Both the position numbers and the translations under genes were made by a program. From Caballeronia megalochromosomata (GTDB lineage Bacteria > Pseudomonadota > Gammaproteobacteria > Burkholderiales > Burkholderiaceae), in assembly GCA_001580565.1 (NCBI GenBank), contig LRBF01000257.1:1-38790 (forward strand): a stretch of 38,790 nucleotides of DNA, given 5' to 3'. Below the pieces are notes generated by a model. The model had not been told where the DNA came from. It saw only the letters and a program-made list of their open reading frames with translations, and made no database searches. The first letter of the stretch is position 1. Every line of letters starts with the position of its first letter. Shown one piece after another: positions 23,405-32,123 of this stretch.

Positions 23405-24718
23405 TCAGGCCGTGCGCGCGCTAGCTGCGGCGGCCGTGCGCCGGCTCGTCAGAATCAGCACGCATGAGAGCGCCGCCATGCACGCCATCACGACGAGGCC
23501 GCCGTTCGTGCTGCCGGTCGCGGACTTCACCCAGCCGATCACCGCCGGGCCCCAGAAACCGCCCGACAGGCCAATCGTGTTGATGAGCGCGATGCCGCCC
23601 GCCGCGGCCGAGCCGGAAATCGTCTCGGACGGAATCGCCCAGAAGACCGTGTAGGCCATCCACATGGCGGCTGTGGCCAGCGTGAGCAAGGTGAGCGTGG
23701 CGACGAGATTGCCCGATGCATACGGCGTCATCACGAGTAGCGCGGCGGCGGCGAGCGCGGGCAGCGCGCTGTGATAGCGGCGCTCGCCGACCTTGTCGGA
23801 ACGTCGCGCGGCCGCATACATCGCGATCGCGGCGGCGACATAGGGAATCGCGGCGTACCAGCCGAGGCGGATCGTGTCGCTCACGCCCTGCTCCCTGATG
23901 AGCGTCGGCAGCCAGAAGCTGATCGCGTAGATCGGGAAGATGATGCAGAAGTACGCGATTGCCAGCAGATAGATGCGCGGATTCTTCGCTATCTCCCTGA
24001 ACGAATCGATGCGATGCGACGCGCCGCCGTGATCACCCACTTCCGCCTCGACGAGACGCCGCGCGTCGTGCGTGAGCCAGCGCGCATCGCCCGGACGATT
24101 GGCGAGCACACGCCACACGAGCGCACCCAGCGCGATGCACGGCAAGCCTTCGACGAGAAACATCCACTGCCAGCCGGCCAGTCCACCGACGCCCGCCAGC
24201 GACGAAATCAGCCACGCCGAAAGCGGCCCGCCGATCACGCCGCCGAGCGGCCCCGCGACGAACACGAGCGCGATCGCGCGCGCCATGCGCTTCGGCCCGT
24301 ACCAGCACGAGAGGTAATAGATCATGCCCGGCGCGAAGCCCGCTTCGAAGACCCCGAGCAGGAAGCGCATCGCATAGAACGCGGGGACGTTGCGGACGAA
24401 CAGCATGCACGCCGAGGTGATGCCCCACAGCACGAGAATGCGGCTGAACGTGAGGCGCGCGCCGATCTTCGGCAGCATCAGGTTGCTCGGAATTTCGAAC
24501 AGCACATAGCCGATGAAAAAAATCCCGGCGCCGACGCCATAGGCTGCGTCGGAGAAGCCGAGATCGCTTTGCATCTGAAGTTTCGCGAAGCCGACGTTCA
24601 CGCGGTCCAGATACGCGAACACGTAGCAAGCGACAAGGAGCGGCAGGAGCCGCCAGTTGATTCTGCTGTAGAGCGCCGAAACGGCATCGCCGCCTCGCAG
24701 GGTCTGAATCGTCGACAT
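23405..24718 (-). CDS. MFS transporter, anion:cation symporter (ACS) family
   Basis: A 437-aa protein with about twelve helices. The start at 24718 is supported by CAGGAG seven bases upstream. ACS-family marks are INWRLLPLLVACYVFAYLDRVNVGFAKLQMQSDLGFSDAAYGVGAGIFFIGYVLFEIPSNLMLPKIGAR and the central loop before FREIAKNPRIYLLAIAYF. ACS members import organic acids, sugar acids or dipeptide-like compounds. It heads the operon with the M81 peptidase and the Tat hydrolase, which suggests it imports the compound they process. It is divergent from the LysR gene, with 115 bases between starts. Confidence 0.88.
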   Translation of the reverse strand: MSTIQTLRGGDAVSALYSRINWRLLPLLVACYVFAYLDRVNVGFAKLQMQSDLGFSDAAYGVGAGIFFIGYVLFEIPSNLMLPKIGARLTFSRILVLWGITSACMLFVRNVPAFYAMRFLLGVFEAGFAPGMIYYLSCWYGPKRMARAIALVFVAGPLGGVIGGPLSAWLISSLAGVGGLAGWQWMFLVEGLPCIALGALVWRVLANRPGDARWLTHDARRLVEAEVGDHGGASHRIDSFREIAKNPRIYLLAIAYFCIIFPIYAISFWLPTLIREQGVSDTIRLGWYAAIPYVAAAIAMYAAARRSDKVGERRYHSALPALAAAALLVMTPYASGNLVATLTLLTLATAAMWMAYTVFWAIPSETISGSAAAGGIALINTIGLSGGFWGPAVIGWVKSATGSTNGGLVVMACMAALSCVLILTSRRTAAAASARTA

Positions 24719-24833
24719 CCGCGTCTCCTGGTTTTGTCTCCCCCATCGGGTAAGGCCATGTTGAGCGCGTGCGACTGTGCTAGCAAGAGCAACTAAGTTC
24801 ACGTATCGTTGCCCTGTGAGCAACACGGAGTCA

Positions 24834-25823
24834 ATGACGATGCGCGAAATCAACCAGCAACGCCTGCGTTACTTTCATGAAGTGCTGGCACACGGCACGA
24901 TTCGCGGGGCGGCGGATCATCTGAATACGTCGCCGTCGGTGATCACGCGGCAGATCAAGTTACTCGAAGACGAACTCGACACGACGCTCTTCGAGCGCGA
25001 GCCGCGCGGCGTGCGGCCGACCGAAGCGGCGTTTCATCTGCTCGAATTCTGGCGCGGCTACCGCTCGCAGCAGGAAAAGCTCGAAGACCAGTTGCACGCG
25101 CTGAAGGGCTTGCAGCAAGGCCAGATCAGGCTCGCGGTCAGCGAAGGCTATGTCGATACACTCGTCGACGACGTGCTCGCGCCGTTCTGTGCGCGCTACC
25201 CGCGCCTCGAAATCGATCTGCAGATGCTCGCCGTCGACGACCTGCTGGAAGAAGTCGCGCAGAGCCGCGCGCATATCGGGCTCGCGTACAATCCGCCGCC
25301 GCACGAGCGCATCGGCGTTCGCGCGAGCTCGCCGCAGCCGGTCGTGCTGCTCGCGCGGCGCGATCATCCGCTGGCGCAGCGCGGCGGCGTGGCGCGGATC
25401 GGCGATCTGCTCGACTATCCGCTCGCGCTCATGCCGCCGACCTTCGGCATCGGCCATGTCGTGAAGATGCTGGAGACGACCGACAACCTCGCGATCCACC
25501 CGACGCTCACGACGAATTCGCTCGGCGCGCTGAAGCGCTTCGTCGCGGCGGAGAATTTCATGACGCTGATCGGCGAGTTCGCCGCGTATCGGGAACTGGC
25601 GAGCGGCGAGCTGACGACGATCCCGATCGCGCATCCGCTCTTCGAAAGCGCACAGGCAAAGCTGCTGGTGAAGACGGGGCGTCCGCTCGCGGCGGGGCCG
25701 CAGGAACTGCTCGACTGGATTCTCGCGCGCATGCCGATGTTCGCTCATGCACCCACGGCGAGCGTCAAGCGGGCGCGCCTTCGGGCACCTCGGCGAGACG
25801 CGCCGCCGGAGAAACCGCGATGA
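24834..25823 (+). CDS. LysR-type transcriptional regulator
   Basis: A 329-aa protein. The helix-turn-helix is at residues about 5-65 (INQQRLRYFHEVLAHGTIRGAADHLNTSPSVITRQIKLLEDELDTTLFEREPRGVRPTEAA), and the substrate-binding domain starts near residue 95 (GQIRLAVSEGYVDTLVDDVLAPF). ATG 24834 lies four bases after CGGAG; ATG 24840 is also possible. The gene is divergent from the MFS/M81/hydrolase operon, the usual arrangement of a LysR activator and its target. The 3' end overlaps the convergent MFS exporter gene by 59 bases, and the last 20 or so residues are Arg/Pro-rich read-through. Confidence 0.9.
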   Translation: MTMREINQQRLRYFHEVLAHGTIRGAADHLNTSPSVITRQIKLLEDELDTTLFEREPRGVRPTEAAFHLLEFWRGYRSQQEKLEDQLHALKGLQQGQIRLAVSEGYVDTLVDDVLAPFCARYPRLEIDLQMLAVDDLLEEVAQSRAHIGLAYNPPPHERIGVRASSPQPVVLLARRDHPLAQRGGVARIGDLLDYPLALMPPTFGIGHVVKMLETTDNLAIHPTLTTNSLGALKRFVAAENFMTLIGEFAAYRELASGELTTIPIAHPLFESAQAKLLVKTGRPLAAGPQELLDWILARMPMFAHAPTASVKRARLRAPRRDAPPEKPR

Positions 25824-26982
25824 TCCACGCCTGCACGACGAAGCCCGCCGCCGCCGCGACGAGGCACGGCCCCATGCCGAAGCGCGCGCTGATCGCCGCG
25901 CCCAGGAGCGCGCCCAGCGGACGCGCGCCGTAGGTCGCCGTGCTGTTGAGCGCCGAGACGTGGCCCATCATGTTCGCGGGCGTGATGGCCTGGCGTAGCG
26001 TCGTCGAGCCGACCGTCCACAGGATCGGCCCCACGCCGAGCAGAAAGAAGCTCGATGCCGCGAGCCAGAACGAGGGCACGGCGAGCGTCGCGACCATCGC
26101 GAGCGATGCGGCCAGCCCGCAGAACGGCCCGACCAGCAGCATGCGGCCGAACGCGATGCGCCGCGCCACGGCAGGCGCCGCCAGCGCGCCGCACACCATG
26201 CCGACACCATACGCGCCGAGCGTGACGCCGATCGCCGATGCACTCAGGCCGAGCCGCTGCACCGCGTAAGGCACGTAGACCGACTGCAGCGTGAAGAAGC
26301 CGATGTTGAAGAACACGGCGGTGGCGAGCATCGGGCACAGCAGCGCATCGCGGGCGACGAAACGCGCGCCTTCGCGCAACTCGGTCAGGAAATGGCGCGT
26401 GGCGGCGCTCTGGCGCGGCGGTTCGCGCAATCCCGCGAGCAGCATCGCCGCCGATGTCGACAGCCCCGCCGCGCAGCCATACGCCCATCCCGCGCCGATC
26501 CATCCGACGATGAGCCCGCCGAGCGCCGGCCCCGCCGAATACGCGACGCTGCGCGCCAGTTCAATGCGCCCGTTCGCGGCCGGCAGCGCGGCGCGCTCGA
26601 CCAGCGCCGGCACGAGCGCGGGCGCGGCGACGGTGTAGCCGACCGTGCCCGTCGCGCCGAGAAAGCCCAGCAACGCGAGCAGCGGCAGCGTCAACGCATG
26701 CGACAGCACGAGCAACAGCACGCAGAGCATCGCGAGCGCGCGGGCGCATTCGGCGGCGGCCATCACCGTGCGGCGCGAGCGGCGGTCCGCGAGCACGCCG
26801 AGCGGAATCGACAGCAGCAGGAACGGCAGCGTCTGCGCGCTTTGCAGCAGACCGATATCGACGGCGGACGCGCCGAGCGCGAACACGGCGGCGAGCGGCG
26901 CGGCGGCTAGGCCGATCTGCTCCGCCGATTGCGCGAGCAGGTTCGACCAGGCGAGGCGCTGGAAGGCAGCGGAAAAGCGCAT
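25765..26982 (-). CDS. MFS exporter (EntS-like, MFS_3 type)
   Basis: A 405-aa protein with about twelve hydrophobic helices. Features are the N-terminal FQRLAWSNLLAQSAEQIGLAAAPLAAVF, the loop GVLADRRSRRTVM between helices 2 and 3, and GALLGAAISARFGMG near the C-terminus, resembling the EntS/macrolide-efflux branch of exporters. The start has GGAG eight bases upstream. The substrate is unknown. It overlaps the LysR gene tail by 59 bases, and the next gene upstream (27073) runs in the same direction 90 bases away, so co-transcription is possible but not clear. Confidence 0.85.
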   Translation of the reverse strand: MRFSAAFQRLAWSNLLAQSAEQIGLAAAPLAAVFALGASAVDIGLLQSAQTLPFLLLSIPLGVLADRRSRRTVMAAAECARALAMLCVLLLVLSHALTLPLLALLGFLGATGTVGYTVAAPALVPALVERAALPAANGRIELARSVAYSAGPALGGLIVGWIGAGWAYGCAAGLSTSAAMLLAGLREPPRQSAATRHFLTELREGARFVARDALLCPMLATAVFFNIGFFTLQSVYVPYAVQRLGLSASAIGVTLGAYGVGMVCGALAAPAVARRIAFGRMLLVGPFCGLAASLAMVATLAVPSFWLAASSFFLLGVGPILWTVGSTTLRQAITPANMMGHVSALNSTATYGARPLGALLGAAISARFGMGPCLVAAAAGFVVQAWIIAVSPAARLAEVPEGAPA

Positions 26983-27072
26983 GAGGTGGCTCCGTGACGG
27001 GACGAAATGAGATAGCTCATCGTCACGGATGCGCCGCGCGCGGGCACTCCAGATCTTGCGCTGTGATTCGCG

Positions 27073-27714
27073 TTACTGCGGCGTGCCGTCGAGCTTCGCC
27101 TTCTCCGTCGCGATCTGATCGGCGATCTTTGCCGCGAGATCGTCGAGCGAGGAGATGGATTCGGCCGTATTGATCACGAAGCGCGCCGCCGCACCGTAGG
27201 GCTTCGGCGCCGCCGCCGATTTCTGCCCTTTCAGCTCGCTGCTCGTGTCGATCTGCGTGCGCGGCGCGTCCGGGCTCGCCGCGAGATTGGCGAGCTGCAC
27301 GGTGACGTGCGTGTTGGGCTTCTTGTCCGACGAACCCATCGACGGCAGCGCGGAGCCGAATCCCGACGTCAGCGTTTCGTCGAATTCCCCTGTCACGAGC
27401 CAGCCCGAAGTCGGCGGCGGCGAATCCGCCGTCATATGACACGCGCCGATGCCCTTCGCGCCGAGCTTCTCGACGATGCCTTCGGCCAGCGCCGATGCGT
27501 TCTGATCCACCTTCATCGTATTGCGCGCGGAACGCAGCCGCGAGCCGAGGAAATGCGACGAGCCGCCTTCCCGGCTCACCGGCGTGAAGTCGCGAACCTG
27601 AACAAGCGTGCCTGCGTTCGCGCCCGGACACGGCGGCGCGGAGTCGGCGAGCGCAAGCGCGCTGATCGAAAAGCCGAGCACGGCCAGCGAAACGCGTAAG
27701 GATGAAGTGTTCAT
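27073..27714 (-). CDS. Secreted DUF4410-like protein
   Basis: A 213-aa protein with a signal peptide (MNTSSLRVSLAVLGFSISALALA, then DSAPPCP). The mature domain follows the DUF4410 pattern: VQVRDFTPV, then DQNASALAEGIVEKLGAKGIGA, then GWLVTGEFDETLTSGF and a beta-rich tail. Two Cys residues (in PPCPG and GACH) could form a disulfide. Members are periplasmic or outer-membrane proteins of unknown role, perhaps folding like LpoB/TolB-type lipoproteins. A GGAG ribosome site is eight bases upstream. The gene lies downstream of the GGDEF-EAL gene on the same strand (49-base gap). Confidence 0.7.
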   Translation of the reverse strand: MNTSSLRVSLAVLGFSISALALADSAPPCPGANAGTLVQVRDFTPVSREGGSSHFLGSRLRSARNTMKVDQNASALAEGIVEKLGAKGIGACHMTADSPPPTSGWLVTGEFDETLTSGFGSALPSMGSSDKKPNTHVTVQLANLAASPDAPRTQIDTSSELKGQKSAAAPKPYGAAARFVINTAESISSLDDLAAKIADQIATEKAKLDGTPQ

Positions 27715-27763
27715 CGGTTGTCTCCGGCTCGCATGCGCGAGTGTCGCGATGATAACGCCGGCT

Positions 27764-30043
27764 TCAGGGCAGCGTCGCCGCCTCTTGCGCGCCGGCCTGC
27801 GCCATGAGATTGGCGAGCGGCACCGGACGGCTCAGCAGAAAGCCCTGCACCTTGTCGCAATGCACGTTACGCAGCGTATCGAGCTGCTCCTGCGTCTCGA
27901 CGCCTTCCGCGACCACGGTCACGCCGAGCTTGTGCGCGAGATCGATCACGCCTTCGACGACCGTGCGCGCCATCACATCGGTCGCGATGTTGTCGACGAA
28001 GGATTTGTCGAGCTTCAGCACGTCCGGCCGGAACCGCGCGAGATAGCTGAGGCTCGAATAGCCCGTGCCGAAATCGTCGATGGCGATGCGCACGCCCATC
28101 GCGCGCACGTTCGAAAGCACGCTCTGCGCGTCGTCGATATTTTCGATCAGCGCGGATTCGGTGATCTCCAACGTGATGCGGTCCGAATCGATGCAGCCGC
28201 GCCTGATCGCGTGCCTGAGCACGGAGACGAGGCGCGGATCGCGGAACTGCTTCGGCGACACGTTGAGCGCCACCGAGCACCCTTGCGGCAGCGCGAGCGC
28301 GAGTTGCGACGCCGCCAGCACGGCTTCTCGAATGACCCAGTGCCCCGCCTCGACGATGAGCGCGCTCTCTTCGAGCACCGGCACGAACGCGCCGGGCCCG
28401 AGCAGCCCGAGGTGCGGATGATTCCAGCGCAGCAGCGCCTCAACGCCGACGAGCTCGCCCGAATCGACCCGATACTGCGGCTGATAGTGCAGCACGAACT
28501 GGTTCTCGCGGATCGCGCCGTGCAGCTCCGCTTCGAGATGCGCGCGCGCGAGATCGTCCTTCTCGCGATCGCCGAACACGCGGAACGTGTTGCGGCCCGC
28601 GCGCTTGGCGGCGTACATCGCCATGTCGGCGCTGATGAAGAGCGCTTCGGGCGTGCGCCCGTGCTCCGGATAAAGCGCGACTCCGATCGAGCATGTCATC
28701 GTCATGCTCTTGCAGTCGACCTTGATCGGACGATGGCAGGCGAGCGAGAGCTTGCGGCACGCGCGCGCGATGCGCTCCGGTTCGAAAGCGCCCGGCAGGA
28801 TCACCGTGAACTCGTCGCCGCCCGGACGCGCGGCCACGGCGCCTTCGGGCAGCGTTTCCTGGATGCGTCTCGCGATCGTGCGCAAGACAGCGTCGCCGGC
28901 GATATGACCCGCGGTGTCGTTGATGGACTTGAAGCGATCGATGTCGATGAAGAGATAGGCGAACGGCGCGCCCGCTTCGCAGCGCTTCACGAGCGCGTCC
29001 ATCATCGCGTTGCGGTTGGCCAGCGCCGTGAGGCTGTCGGTGTTCGCGAGCCTGTGCAGTTCCTGAAGACGCTGACGCTCGTCGGTGGCATCGACGCACA
29101 CGCTCACGACGCGCGACACCGCGCCGTCCTCGGTCACCGGATAGATATCCGCGCGCACCCAGCGCGTGCGGTCGTGCGGCAGGCACAGGCGGAAATAGCT
29201 CTGCGTCGCGGCGCCCGTGTTCACGGCCGTGCGCATTTCGTCGCGCAGCGCGGGCAGATCCTCGGGATGCACGCGCTCCGACCATGCGGTCTGATCCGCT
29301 TCGAGCGCGGACATCGGCATTTCCCACATGCGCTCGAATGCGGAGCTAACGTGCAGAAGCTCGCGAAAATCGTGCGTCGCGGTCCAGAAGACGGCGTCGA
29401 CGTGATCTTCCATGTCCTTCTGCACGCGCGCGTTGCCGCGCAGTTCGTCGATGAGATTCACCTCCGCGGTGACGTCGCGCGATTTGCACAGCACCGCGGT
29501 GATCTTGCCGTGCTCGCCGTAAACGGGCGCGAAGGTCGACGTCCACCATTTCAGCTTGCCGTTCATCGTGCGGCAGGTGCCGGAAAACGACGTCGATTCA
29601 CCCGCTATCGCGCGCTCGAAGGCTTGCCGCGCATCGGGACCGTCCCACAGCGCGAGCCAGTCGATGCCGACGAGATCCTCGGCGCACTGCGCTTCGATGA
29701 GACGCCTGCCGACCTCCGAGATGCACATGATGCGGCCTTCGAGCGACAGCAGCTTGAGGCAATCCTCGGCGATGGAAAGCAGCCCGTGCGCGACCTGTCG
29801 CGCGACGAAGCTCTTGCGATTCGCCTCCTGCATGCGATGCACGACGAACGTCGCGCCGAAGACGAGCGCGGCCAGCAGCACGTTCCACGGCAGCGGCACG
29901 AAGAAGGTCCCGCACGCGGCGAGGAGCACGCCGAGCGGAGCGAGACCGAGCCCATCGAAACGGCGTGCGTGTTCGATGTACGGCAAGTTCCTGGCAACGT
30001 TCTCGCCGATGGTCCCGAGAAAATCGTTGGCGCCTCTCTGCAC
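27764..30043 (-). CDS. Membrane PAS-PAS-GGDEF-EAL c-di-GMP cyclase/phosphodiesterase
   Basis: A 759-aa protein starting with GTG. Residues 33-70 form two close hydrophobic segments (a hairpin anchor). A first PAS domain covers about 85-195, a second PAS with PAC about 210-325 (YFRLCLPHDRTRWVRADIYPV), GGDEF about 333-490 and EAL about 500-750. The cyclase motif GGDEF (408-412) is intact, and I see no RxxD inhibitory site just before it. The EAL domain has EAL (535-537), NVSPKQFRD, ITES, DDFGTGYSSL, LKLDKSF and AEGVE, so it should also be active. It probably tunes c-di-GMP in response to signals read by PAS. No strong ribosome site precedes the GTG. Confidence 0.93.
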   Translation of the reverse strand: MQRGANDFLGTIGENVARNLPYIEHARRFDGLGLAPLGVLLAACGTFFVPLPWNVLLAALVFGATFVVHRMQEANRKSFVARQVAHGLLSIAEDCLKLLSLEGRIMCISEVGRRLIEAQCAEDLVGIDWLALWDGPDARQAFERAIAGESTSFSGTCRTMNGKLKWWTSTFAPVYGEHGKITAVLCKSRDVTAEVNLIDELRGNARVQKDMEDHVDAVFWTATHDFRELLHVSSAFERMWEMPMSALEADQTAWSERVHPEDLPALRDEMRTAVNTGAATQSYFRLCLPHDRTRWVRADIYPVTEDGAVSRVVSVCVDATDERQRLQELHRLANTDSLTALANRNAMMDALVKRCEAGAPFAYLFIDIDRFKSINDTAGHIAGDAVLRTIARRIQETLPEGAVAARPGGDEFTVILPGAFEPERIARACRKLSLACHRPIKVDCKSMTMTCSIGVALYPEHGRTPEALFISADMAMYAAKRAGRNTFRVFGDREKDDLARAHLEAELHGAIRENQFVLHYQPQYRVDSGELVGVEALLRWNHPHLGLLGPGAFVPVLEESALIVEAGHWVIREAVLAASQLALALPQGCSVALNVSPKQFRDPRLVSVLRHAIRRGCIDSDRITLEITESALIENIDDAQSVLSNVRAMGVRIAIDDFGTGYSSLSYLARFRPDVLKLDKSFVDNIATDVMARTVVEGVIDLAHKLGVTVVAEGVETQEQLDTLRNVHCDKVQGFLLSRPVPLANLMAQAGAQEAATLP

Positions 30044-30128
30044 CTTTCTGGCCCTGTTCTGATGATGGGTTTGATCGGTGTTTATCGGCGGGAGGGAGGA
30101 AGTCTTGAATAAGGGACGCGTTGGTAAA

Positions 30129-30767
30129 TCAGGCGCGTCTGGGCTTGCGCACGGCGCGCACCTTGCCGGTGCGCCCGCCGCCGCAGAAGAAGCGGTCGTG
30201 TCCGTCCGATTCGAGCCCGGACACGCCCACGCCTTCGGGCATCTCCAGCCGTTCGATGACCTCGCCCGATTGCGGATCGATATGCCGCAGTTCGCTCTCG
30301 TCGCCCTCCCACGTGGCGTGCCAGAGTTCGCCGTCGATCCACGTCACGCCGGTGACGAAGCGATTCGACTCGATCGTGCGCAGGATCGCGCCGTTCTCCG
30401 GATCGACCTGATGAATCTTGCGTTCGTTGTATTGGCCGACCCAGAGCGTGCCCTCGGCCCACGCGAGACCCGAGTCGGCGCCGCCGCCCGGCGCGGGAAT
30501 CGTCGACAGCACGCGGCCCGTCTTCGGATCGATCTTCTGGATGCGGTCCTCGGCGATCTGAAACAGATGCTCGCCGTCGAAGGCCGTGCCCGCATGCGCC
30601 GCGATGTTCAGCGAGCGCTCTTTCTCGCCGCTGTCGGGATCGAACGCGTTGAGCGTGTCGCCCGCCGCGAACCACACACGCTCACCGTCCCACGTGACGC
30701 CGTGCACGCCTTCGACGTCCGGAAAAGGCCCGTATTCGCGGATGATTTCCGCCTTCGCGCGTTTCAT
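30129..30767 (-). CDS. Beta-propeller protein, glutamine-cyclotransferase/YncE-like
   Basis: A 212-aa protein without a signal peptide. It has four or five repeats of about 42 residues of the form 'G-hydrophobic-DG-x-hydrophobic-W ... I-x-x-I-DP-x-(S/T)-G-x-hydrophobic' (for example FDPDSGE, IDPKTGR, VDPENGA, IDPQSGE), as in propellers of the cyclotransferase or SMP-30 type. Such folds bind small ligands or form scaffolds; no catalytic residues can be named. GGAGG lies seven bases before the ATG. The upstream gene, a TPR/winged-helix regulator, runs in the same direction with a 36-base gap, so they form an operon. Confidence 0.78.
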   Translation of the reverse strand: MKRAKAEIIREYGPFPDVEGVHGVTWDGERVWFAAGDTLNAFDPDSGEKERSLNIAAHAGTAFDGEHLFQIAEDRIQKIDPKTGRVLSTIPAPGGGADSGLAWAEGTLWVGQYNERKIHQVDPENGAILRTIESNRFVTGVTWIDGELWHATWEGDESELRHIDPQSGEVIERLEMPEGVGVSGLESDGHDRFFCGGGRTGKVRAVRKPRRA

Positions 30768-30803
30768 GTCGCCGTCCTCCTGATGATTTATCGTGCCTTC
30801 ATG

Positions 30804-32024
30804 CTAGTCATTCGCGAGCCCGATGGGGAGTAACAAGGTCGTCGTGAATCCCGGCATCGGCGGCGTGGTCCAGCGGCGCGCGCGGCCCCGTCCGAACGAT
30901 TGCACCTTGCCGTTCGCGGCGAGCGCATCGAGCGAGCGCTGCACCGTGCGCTGGCTCGCGCCGAGCGCAATCGCGAGCGCCGAGCTCGACCACGATTCGC
31001 CATCGGCCAGAAACGCGAGCAGCGGCGCGTATTCGTCTTCGATGGGCAGCGCGAGCACGGCCACGTCGCGCGCATGACGCGGCTTCAGCACGAAACCTTG
31101 AGGCGTCGCCTCGATGCCCGCGTGCGCGCGCAGCATCGTGCGCAGCCTGCCCATCTCGACACGCAGCCGCGCGCGATGCGTCTCGTCCGCCTCCCTGATG
31201 CGAAATGCCCGCAGGATCAGCGCATCGCGCGGCACGTCGCCGGGCCATGCCTGCGCGAGCATGCGCGCGAGCGTGAAAAGCACGGGGCGCGTCGCGAGCG
31301 ACATCGACGTGCCGTTCTCGCGCACGCACAGCCGGCACGCATCGACGACGAACGCATTCGATGCGAACAGCGCCTCGACCTCGTCGAGCCGCAAGAGCCG
31401 CTCGCCGCCCTGTGCAATGAGACGCGCCGCCGGCGCATGCAGGATGCGCCAGGCGCTGTCGACTTCGGCGGCGAGTGCCGGAATGGCCGCCTGCCGCGCG
31501 GCCTCGCTCGCGCGTTCGAGCGCGGCGTGTGCGGCTTTCGTGTGAAGACGGCGCATGGCGATGCCTGCCGCGATGAGTTCATGCGCGGCCCGCGACGCGG
31601 CCGGAAGCGCTGCCGGATTCAGTTCGACGAGCATGCGTTCGGCATCGTCGATCCGTCCGATGAGCAGCGCGCGGCGCACTTCCAGATAGCGCGCGTGCGC
31701 GGCGTTCAAGTGATCGCCGTGCGCCTCCAGGATCGCGCGGGCGTGATCGAGCGCTTTCGCGGGCCACGCGAGATCGCGCGATGCGAGTGCAATTTCCGCT
31801 TCCGCCACGATGCAGCGCGAACGCGCCAGCGCTTCTTTCGCACCGAACGCGCGCGCCGCGTTCTTCACCAGCGCACGCGCACGCACGAAGTCGCCGAGCT
31901 GCGCCATCGCGATGCCGCGCAACGCGAGCGCGCTCGCGTCCTCGCGCAGCGCGATGCGATTCAGCGCGCCGAGCGGATCACCCGCCGCGAGCGCGCGCGC
32001 TGCTGCCGTGATCAGTGAATCCAT
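30804..32024 (-). CDS. TPR-like regulator with C-terminal winged helix
   Basis: A 406-aa protein. The N-terminal half is alpha-helical with TPR-like repeats (ALALRGIAMAQLGDFVRARALVKNAARAFGAKEALARSRCIVAEAEIAL). The middle (LATRPVLFTLARMLAQAWPGDVPRDALILRAFRI, then ETHRARLRVEMGRLRTML) looks like a DNA-binding or SARP-like domain. The end has a helix-turn-helix (SWSSSALAIALGASQRTVQRSLDALAANGKVQSFGRGRARRW). An AAAGGAG lies too far upstream (22 bases) to serve the ATG at 32024, yet no nearer in-frame start exists. It is divergent from the DUF2182 gene with about 100 bases between starts and probably controls it and the propeller gene. Confidence 0.75.
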   Translation of the reverse strand: MDSLITAAARALAAGDPLGALNRIALREDASALALRGIAMAQLGDFVRARALVKNAARAFGAKEALARSRCIVAEAEIALASRDLAWPAKALDHARAILEAHGDHLNAAHARYLEVRRALLIGRIDDAERMLVELNPAALPAASRAAHELIAAGIAMRRLHTKAAHAALERASEAARQAAIPALAAEVDSAWRILHAPAARLIAQGGERLLRLDEVEALFASNAFVVDACRLCVRENGTSMSLATRPVLFTLARMLAQAWPGDVPRDALILRAFRIREADETHRARLRVEMGRLRTMLRAHAGIEATPQGFVLKPRHARDVAVLALPIEDEYAPLLAFLADGESWSSSALAIALGASQRTVQRSLDALAANGKVQSFGRGRARRWTTPPMPGFTTTLLLPIGLAND

Positions 32025-32123
32025 GCGAATCCCGACACACTTGTCACTCCTTTTGCGTGAAGGCCCGCGACTAATCTAACACCGTGCTCGACGCGCACCG
32101 GACGAACGCAAAGGAACTGCATC

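Noticed and set aside
27608..30112. An 834-codon open frame on the plus strand, opposite the GGDEF-EAL gene
   Set aside because: High-GC DNA keeps antisense frames open. The minus strand has intact GGDEF and EAL motifs, and the plus frame gives Arg/His-rich sequence with no domain.
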